The notes beneath the pieces are model-generated. The model did not search any database. It was given only the letters and a program-made list of their open reading frames with translations, and was not told the origin of the DNA. The position numbers were made by a program, and so were the translations under genes. A DNA stretch of 64,000 bases from Mytilisepta virgata (lineage: Eukaryota; Mollusca; Bivalvia; Mytilida; Mytilidae), in assembly GCA_028015205.1 (NCBI GenBank), contig JAPWFG010000022.1, positions 1-64,000 of the forward strand. Reading direction: 5' to 3'. Below are positions 60,301 to 64,000 of this stretch, piece after piece; position 1 is the first letter of the stretch; the number at the start of each line of letters is the position of its first letter.

Positions 60301-61203
60301 ATAGTCGAAGAGGAAATTCAAAAAGGCAAAAACAATCAGCATAAATACTGACTAGGCTTTCTTTTTAATACCGTTATATAGTTCTTCTGAGTTCAAATTA
60401 AGGGATGGTGAGGGATAAAGACACTTGGTTCAACCATTGGATAAGAAAAAAACGGAAATGCAGTAAAAATATTTATCCTATACGACCAGAATGTTTACCC
60501 TGCTGATTCATTACGTAAATGAATTTAAATTTTCCTTTCAAAATTTGACAAAATTTACCAGAAATTGCTAAGGCTCTTCTTTTTTATGCAGATGTAACCC
60601 TTAGCTGAGTTTGGATTCCTGTTTGTTTTAATTGTTTTAGTTTTTGATGTTTGTGCTTATTAATTCATCATTATATCTTTAACTAAATTTCCAACATTTT
60701 GATCTCGAACACTGTTGATGAGTTGTTAGTCAACGAAATGGCCATACAATGCATCAAATTTACTTCGGTGTTTTGTGATACATTTTATTAATGGGTTGCA
60801 TGGAAACCATCCTTTATATTGACTAATTTCTAGGATAGTATTATAAAGCCTAAGTGTTCATTGTCATTTATTAGAGTACTTAACTTTAGATTTACCAGAC
60901 AATATTCTGAAGCATTCACCTAGTGATGAAATGTTAGACAAGATCTGTTTCCGCATTGGAAAAGAATGGATGGTATTAGGCCTGGAGCTTGGTTTGGAAA
61001 TCGAACGTCTCGAACAGATTGAGTACGACAGTCCGAGAGTGTTACGTGAAGTGAGTCGAAATATGCTGTACTGTTGGAGAGACAGTGACGCTACGATTAG
61101 AGAGCTTTTACATGCTTTGGGAAGATGTGGAAGGAATCCTGGACTCATCCGGGAGATCTTGGAGAACTGCGATAGCTTCCCAAATCTCAAACCCGAAGAC
61201 TAA
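33308..61203 (+). CDS. ROCO protein copy B (ROC-COR-death-death) with microexon linker
   Basis: Supported exons: 33308-33376; microexons 38232-38243, 39556-39567, 40884-40892, 42185-42193, 44517-44528, 45855-45863, 47165-47173 and 49014-49025; then 49947-50180, 52582-52935, 53637-53743, 56383-57594, 58142-58172, 58434-58699, 59447-59474 and 60875-61203. The proposed start exon is 19140-19152. With everything included the frame is open for 908 codons. Approximate residues: acidic leader 1-28; microexon linker 29-56; P-loop GSFGAGKT 84-91; STIGID switch-I-like motif about 106; DFAGQ 202-206; THRD 280-283; COR 288-691; death-like 703-790; death domain about 801-908. All key GTPase motifs are present, so GTP binding is likely. 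Microexon choice would change the residues just before the ROC domain. Start and microexon use in mRNA are inference. Confidence 0.8.
33487..33600 (+). repeat. Dispersed ~110-bp repeat, copy 2
   Basis: The block contains CATTTTGATCTCGAGCACTG, TGATGAGTTGTCAGTGAACG and AATGGCTATACAGTGCATC, matching the copies at 10545, 50283 and 60692. Confidence 0.75.
33690..34330 (+). repeat. Palindromic satellite array 1
   Basis: Irregular units contain GACATCGCGATGTTGTCAAC, ATTGTGTCGACATCGTTCAC and GTATAGTCTTCATTACAT. CATCGCGATG and GTCGAC are palindromes. The array lies in the copy B intron just before the microexon cluster. Confidence 0.85.
35071..35250. repeat. Near-perfect inverted repeat (hairpin)
   Basis: Arms at about 35071-35130 and 35193-35250 are reverse complements, with CATGGTCATTGTCGGAAAAT in the left arm and its complement in the right. 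The loop is about 60 nt. A diverged relative appears to start near 34740. It is probably a foldback element. Confidence 0.8.
35830..36365 (+). repeat. Palindromic satellite array 2 (86/87-bp units)
   Basis: Units start at 35830, 35917, 36003, 36090, 36176 and 36263, giving alternating 87- and 86-bp lengths. Alternate units carry GAACAAGGTAAATACTGGAC or GAACAGGTAAACACTGGAG, a 173-bp higher-order unit. Each holds CATCGCGATGTCGGC and CGATATCG. The long open frames on both strands come from this periodicity. Confidence 0.85.
36743..37045 (-). pseudogene. LINE (non-LTR retrotransposon) ORF2 C-terminal remnant
   Basis: The minus strand reads about 100 residues to a stop at 36743-36745. It includes DHVLEIERGWHKNIRRENRI, NCNLNEIQDEIHFFFNCPKY and LRQDYFNN. 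The C-x9-HFFFNC-PKY pattern is the zinc-knuckle-like tail of LINE reverse transcriptases. A stop codon lies directly upstream in frame, so this is a 5'-truncated dead copy. Confidence 0.7.
38232..38243 (+). CDS. Microexon 1 (12 nt)
   Basis: AGGAATTTGAAA lies between TTATTTTACAG and GTAAGTATAACC. In phase 1 it adds E-F-E plus split codons; the other two frames give either RNLK or a stop. Confidence 0.65.
39556..39567 (+). CDS. Microexon 2 (12 nt)
   Basis: AGGAACTTGAAA lies between TTATCTTACAG and GTAAGTATAATC. In phase 1 it adds E-L-E and differs from microexon 1 at one base. Confidence 0.65.
40884..40892 (+). CDS. Microexon 3 (9 nt)
   Basis: AATTTTGTG lies between TTATTTTACAG and GTAAGTATAATC. 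In phase 1 it adds F-C plus split codons. Confidence 0.6.
42185..42193 (+). CDS. Microexon 4 (9 nt)
   Basis: AAATGTACG lies between TTATTTTACAG and GTAAGTATAATC. In phase 1 it adds M-Y. Confidence 0.6.
42256..43184. mobile_element. Foldback MITE inside array unit 4
   Basis: A 929-bp insertion starts TAGTCTAGTCAATCTAG and ends AGTTTGACTGGACTA, giving imperfect inverted termini. CAA flanks both sides (42253-42255 and 43185-43187) where other units have one CAA. The halves are also complementary internally: TTCCTATGGAAATTTGCATT against the reverse of AATTTCCATAGGAAATT. It has no coding capacity. A 3-bp duplication would suit a PIF/Harbinger-like element, but the termini do not prove this. Confidence 0.8.
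43402..43536 (+). repeat. ~67-bp local tandem duplication in unit 4
   Basis: GAAGAGAAAAATTTTAAAAA through TTGTATTGTGACTTTTT occurs twice in a row in this unit and once in the others. Confidence 0.8.
44517..44528 (+). CDS. Microexon 5 (12 nt)
   Basis: AGACATTTGACA lies between TTATTTTATAG and GTAAGTATAATC. In phase 1 it adds T-F-D. It is the only unit with a TAG acceptor. Confidence 0.6.
45855..45863 (+). CDS. Microexon 6 (9 nt)
   Basis: AAATGAGTA lies between TTATTTTACAG and GTAAGTATAATC. In phase 1 it adds M-S; in phase 0 it would contain TGA. Confidence 0.6.
47165..47173 (+). CDS. Microexon 7 (9 nt)
   Basis: AAATGAAAC lies between TTATTTTACAG and GTAAGTATAATC. In phase 1 it adds M-K; in phase 0 it would contain TGA. 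Confidence 0.6.
48041..49013 (+). other. Intron after the array
   Basis: AT-rich intronic DNA not sharing the array unit. I see no exon; the 68-codon frame at 48407-48613 has no recognisable motif. Confidence 0.5.
49014..49025 (+). CDS. Microexon 8 (12 nt), outside the array
   Basis: TTTTCGCGGTTG lies between TTTTGTCTTTCAG and GTAAGTATGATG. In phase 1 it adds F-A-V and its last G joins GA to give Gly before TYIPQ. The surrounding intron is unrelated to the array unit, so this is probably the single-copy member of the set. Confidence 0.6.
49947..50180 (+). CDS. Copy B exon: ROC P-loop
   Basis: The acceptor TTTTCCTAG and donor GCTG|GTAATC bound 234 nt, phase 1 at both ends. It encodes TYIPQHILNKLLS, then RILVVGSFGAGKTTLVMNLI with a Walker A/G1 motif GSFGAGKT, then STIGIDVYFG, which resembles the switch-I STDGID motif of ROC domains. 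Reading beyond the donor reaches a stop within about 23 codons. No matching exon is visible for copy A. Confidence 0.85.
50283..50395 (+). repeat. Dispersed ~110-bp repeat, copy 3
   Basis: It contains CATTTTGATCTCGAGCACTG, TGATGAGTTGTCAGTCAACG and AATGGTCATACAGTGCATCA, and lies about 100 bp after the P-loop exon. Confidence 0.75.
50660..51720 (+). pseudogene. Reverse-transcriptase relic (retroelement)
   Basis: Broken frames give RT motifs in order: SIKTFDFLALYTSIPHSQL near 50675-50735, then IDIPMGTNCAPLLVDMFLYS (50910-50970), then FNFTFRYIDDVLSLNN (51030-51075) with the YIDD catalytic box, then KLYDKSDDFNFPIVNFP and, in another frame, HHELIDRYSVLISRM. At least two frame changes are needed, so it is inactive. 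The family looks Penelope-like or a similar retroelement common in lophotrochozoans; I am unsure of the clade. It lies in the intron between the P-loop and G3 exons. Confidence 0.75.
52582..52935 (+). CDS. Copy B exon: ROC domain with G3 motif
   Basis: The exon starts after TGTTTTTCAG and ends CTGG|GTAATT; it is 354 nt, phase 1 at both ends. It encodes HSFSKALYQKLLAYMKTVDL through IPILDFAGQIVYLATHQ. It is the homologue of 2760-3110 with one extra codon. Confidence 0.85.
52985..53265 (+). repeat. SINE-like insertion specific to copy B
   Basis: The segment includes GAGTAATAGCAAAGACTGGT, GTCAGTATAATGTGTCCGAG, CTCGTGAGCTAGCAC and GGTGCCACTGGACGTTAAAC, which I recognise as a widespread mollusc dispersed repeat. 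Copy A has no such segment at the matching place near 3150, so it was inserted after the duplication or lost from A. Confidence 0.7.
53637..53743 (+). CDS. Copy B exon: ROC domain G4 region
   Basis: The exon follows TGAATTCCAG and ends GAAGAT|GTAAAT; it is 107 nt, phase 1 in and 0 out. It encodes GIRQWVSSILTYC and KILFVATHRDLLED and differs from copy A at few sites. Confidence 0.85.
54300..54680 (+). repeat. Mussel-type dispersed repeat, longer copy
   Basis: It starts GAGAATAGAAACGTAGAATG and includes CAACAACCCGACTAAAGAGC, AGCTGGCCCCTAAACAATG, GCGAAATGGACGCCACACTAA-type sequence and the 3' segment CCTATACCTCTAGCCAATGT. Copy A lacks that last part. Confidence 0.75.
55173..56325 (+). repeat. 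CTCACCTGGC-type element in copy B intron
   Basis: It pairs with 5156-6245 in copy A. The 3' edge AGGTGGGCGATACAGGCTCC is closer to the family form here than in copy A. Confidence 0.7.
56383..57594 (+). CDS. Copy B exon: COR domain
   Basis: The 1212-nt phase 0-0 exon starts EQVEDKREEFLRILRTTLAE and ends WYTDR before GTATGT. It has the same landmarks as copy A (VPRQFLVLEMMLAALVEEGK, NPVCLVDVLKSVV, YLVPCMAPRHNKTSF). Changes from copy A are scattered and mostly conservative, and the frame is intact, which suggests both genes are under constraint. Confidence 0.85.
58142..58172 (+). CDS. Copy B short linker exon (31 nt)
   Basis: It follows CATTTTCTAG, encodes RFQECTTSCH and ends CATG|GTAAGT. Confidence 0.8.
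58434..58699 (+). CDS. Copy B exon: first death-domain-like module
   Basis: The 266-nt exon matches 8362-8627 with the changes ELDEVEQN to EFDEVEQT and MVQAE to MEQAE. It is phase 1 in and 0 out. Confidence 0.7.
59447..59474 (+). CDS. Copy B short linker exon (28 nt)
   Basis: It encodes ILRQQEIQT, identical to copy A, between TTTGTTGACAG and GTAATATT. Confidence 0.75.
60692..60795 (+). repeat. Dispersed ~110-bp repeat, copy 4
   Basis: It is the duplicated partner of the copy at 10545-10655 and lies about 80 bp before the last exon. Confidence 0.75.
60875..61203 (+). CDS. Copy B last exon: C-terminal death domain and stop
   Basis: It encodes a death domain with one residue change from copy A (ICF for ICL). 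It shares KEWMVLGLELGLEIERLEQI and the end KPED plus TAA. Only three bases differ in 329. Confidence 0.85.
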
Positions 61204-63370
61204 ATACGTCTGATAGTAACATTGTTTTAGATAGAGATATTGAATTACATCAACAAATGTCATTACCTAACTGTACATATTTATGGCATAAAATTTTTGT
61301 ATAGCGAATGGACTTTTAATATTACTGTAAATAGAAAATGGAAAAGCTTATATTTTGTGTAAATTTAAAATAGTTCATGTGCTATGAATTTGAATTTAAC
61401 ATCAGATTTCTAAAGACATTTTAGTTAGTTAGTAGGTTTAACCTTCGTCTGAAAAGTGTTCGTCTGAACTGTCATATATATGTTTTAACACTTTTTAAAA
61501 ACTGCTTTGAATTTAGACAAACACAGCCAAATATGTTAGTTTGTTTAAATACTTTCAAAAATTAAGGCCAATTCAATGCGGTATGAAAATATCGAAAACT
61601 GTTCAATATTATTAGGAACAAGGTCAGCTCAATTTAGAAATGTATTCTATTTATATGGAAGTCTGTTAATCAGAAATCAGATATGTTAACAATTTTATCT
61701 CGCAGTTGCCTAAAGCTGTTTCCAGGTCCATGATACTGTAATACTAATATATGCCTTTGCATGTAAATATGTTCTTGTACATGCATGCCTATAAAGTGTA
61801 TGGTACAAGATTGACCTTTATATAATTCGCATACTAATAAACTTAGACAATAAAATTAGAAAGACAAAACCAAGGACATATATCCGCCGAAAATATCATG
61901 CATGTTATTAACTTTTTTAGATCAAAACCAGTCTGGATATACAAATTCTGAAACTACCCTTAGTTTAATTGTCACACTGATTCTCTTATTCTACTCGTTA
62001 ATGATCATTACTCGACATGTCCCAAAGCTGCAGGAAGGACATACAAACAAACAGATATATACAATGTAGATGGAAGATACAATAACAAAACTAAACATTT
62101 GTTATCTCAATATTCTTTCCAATGGTTCTACTTAAAACACATCGAAAGAAAAATAATTTTGTTGAGATAGGGAAAATTCTGTGGGCACTTTAAGATTGCT
62201 TTAAATTGAACTTTGTAAAAATTCAAAGCAACAAATGATATTCATGAAAGTTTAAAGGTTAATATATTTGTTTTAAAAAGCTACTTAGCAGGTAACGGTT
62301 GAGTTAAATTATTTTTGCTTGTTTATATCTGTTCATCTTCAATAATGACAAGATCATATTTACATTGTAGCTGATTTTTTAAATATGTATATTTCAGCTT
62401 TATTATTAATAAATATTTGTTGTCTTTGTGTTGTAATTAAAACTAACAATGAAACAAGAAAGAAATCGTTTACCTTTACAAACAGTGATGCGATACAACC
62501 ACAATAGTTGTACACACTACAATAGACATTAACGTAGGCCGCGTTATCCTGGTTTTTTTCATGACATGACGGCTAGCAGTAGGTCTGTGAAATATACGTC
62601 CTATTGTTATTCCCGTACTTTCGAAGAAATTTCGGAGATATAGCGATTGTCTCCGTCCGTCACACTTTCCTGTGACATCAACTCACGCTTCACCTTTGGG
62701 TTTAAGATAGAATTGTGGCCTAATACCTGTAGATGCGCTATAAGGTTTCGGATTTTTTATTTTCTAAAATTGTGGCCCACAGAGGTCGCATTTGGAAAAT
62801 TATCAATTTAAGATTGTGACTTAAACTGTGGTATTTCTATTTGTGTGCAAATTTGGATAACAACCTCGTGTTAAAGGTAGACTTAAATAGTCAAGTTACT
62901 TTAGGCTAGTTCGGGCTTAAAATGAACTTCATAGGCATGGTTGTTTTCGTTCTGATTATTTTTTTATTTCTAGAAAAACCTGTCCTGCAACTTTATAAAT
63001 ATATGAGAATCTCAGCTGTTTTACAATTGATACGAACATATTGACCAGTATATCATTACTGGCTAGCTGTCGTCTTATCTTTATTCATCTGGATCTTGAC
63101 TTTTATAGTTAGTTTTAAACACCAGAAGGTTAGGATGAATAAGGGTGGACTTTGTATTAAACCTTATAATGCTAAAAGTCTGTTTTATATCGCAGTATAC
63201 TAATAGGTTGACTAAACGTTTGGGGTTTTCGTCAAATGAACTGTTCGGGTTAATTGATTGGCTGTCGTTCCCTCCTGTTATCCATTTTCTTATTTCTTTT
63301 TAGATTTACAGTAAAAATATAATAAAAGTTAAACATTTATCCTGGCCTGCTACAGCAATTAAGTTCTAAT
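61204..63370. other. 3' UTR and flank of copy B
   Basis: The stretch aligns along its length with 11059-13070. Candidate AATAAA signals lie at 61836-61841 and 61849-61854. An extra stretch of about 200 bp near 63040-63250 is absent from copy A. No gene is seen. Confidence 0.55.
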
Positions 63371-63379
63371 TCGTGAATG

Positions 63380-63606
63380 ATATTTTATCTAAACAAGAAT
63401 TTTGGTTCATTTTGTATGTTTTGGAGTTTAGTGTGGCGTCAATTTTGCTGAACTAGTATGTATTTGTGTTCAGAGGCCAGCTGAAGCCCACCTCCGGATG
63501 CTGATTTTCTCGCTACGTTGAAGACCCATTGGTGGCATTGGGCTGTTTTCTGTTCTTTTGTCGGGTTCTTGTCTCGTTGACACATTCCCCGTTTCCATTC
63601 TCTATT
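63380..63606 (-). repeat. Mussel-type dispersed repeat, reverse orientation (duplicate)
   Basis: It is the partner of 13080-13312, with the same CCATTGGTGG, TTCTTTTGTCGGGTT and GTTGACACATTCCCCGTTTC landmarks. Confidence 0.75.
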
Positions 63607-64000
63607 CTATAATATATTACTAACTGCACATTGTACGTATTTGATATAGTATTCAATGTTCTATATTAATCCGTATGAATCAAGCTACACTGTCAAAGGA
63701 AAGCGATGTCTGCCTTTAAAAATGAACATTACTGCAGACAAAAAATGATGGAGATAAGAAAAACGAAACTATATGGAGACACTTGAATTTCAGAACTAGA
63801 AAACTGCACTGAAAACGTGCAACCCGAGCCTTTCTTTTCAGAATAATTTCTTTGATACCAAATTCGATGTACAAGGTATGCACATGTCGTCTATCTAGGA
63901 CTCATTAGTTGTGCTCAAGTCCTAAAAAATAATCTAAAACGTTTAGATGCCGAAATGCCTCCCAAAATGTAGAGCCCAAACCAAATAAGGACAGAGTTAC

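Overview
This window is nuclear DNA of a bivalve mollusc, most likely a mussel (Mytilidae). It is AT-rich and intron-dense, with GT-AG introns. It carries a C1q-domain exon and many copies of repeat families I associate with mussels. The organism call rests on recognition of these families, not on a search.

Two paralogous plus-strand genes dominate. Each encodes a ROCO-type protein with a ROC GTPase, a COR domain and two death-domain-like modules at the C-terminus. Copy A (exons 2760-11058) enters the window part-way through its ROC domain. Copy B (about 19140 or 33308 to 61203) looks complete from the ROC P-loop to the stop. From the ROC G3 exon onward both copies have the same seven exons with the same phases and almost the same lengths. 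A duplicated block of about 11.5 kb (about 2374-13710 and about 52200-64000) contains both 3' halves and their flanks. A minus-strand C1q exon (13959-14374) lies tail-to-tail with copy A. The duplication predicts a second C1q exon just past the right edge.

The most unusual region is 37.88-48.04 kb, upstream of the copy B P-loop exon. Seven tandem units of about 1.3 kb each hold one microexon of 9 or 12 nt between near-identical splice sites. An eighth, 12-nt microexon lies downstream at 49014-49025. All eight are multiples of three, all are open in the phase-1 frame, and both neighbouring exons (33308-33376 and 49947-50180) also use phase 1. Across the units the introns are nearly identical while the microexons differ, so the array looks like a cassette set for a variable short linker just before the GTPase. 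With all microexons included and a proposed first exon at 19140-19152, the reading frame stays open for 908 codons.

The remaining sequence is intergenic or intronic and rich in repeats: a tRNA-derived SINE, a Tigger-like MITE, at least six copies of an element starting with a CTCACCTGGC-type motif and holding internal tandem units, a 1.7-kb composite element with a 35-bp minisatellite, two related palindromic satellites in the intron before the microexons, a foldback MITE inside the array, a LINE 3' remnant, and a reverse-transcriptase relic between the P-loop and G3 exons of copy B.
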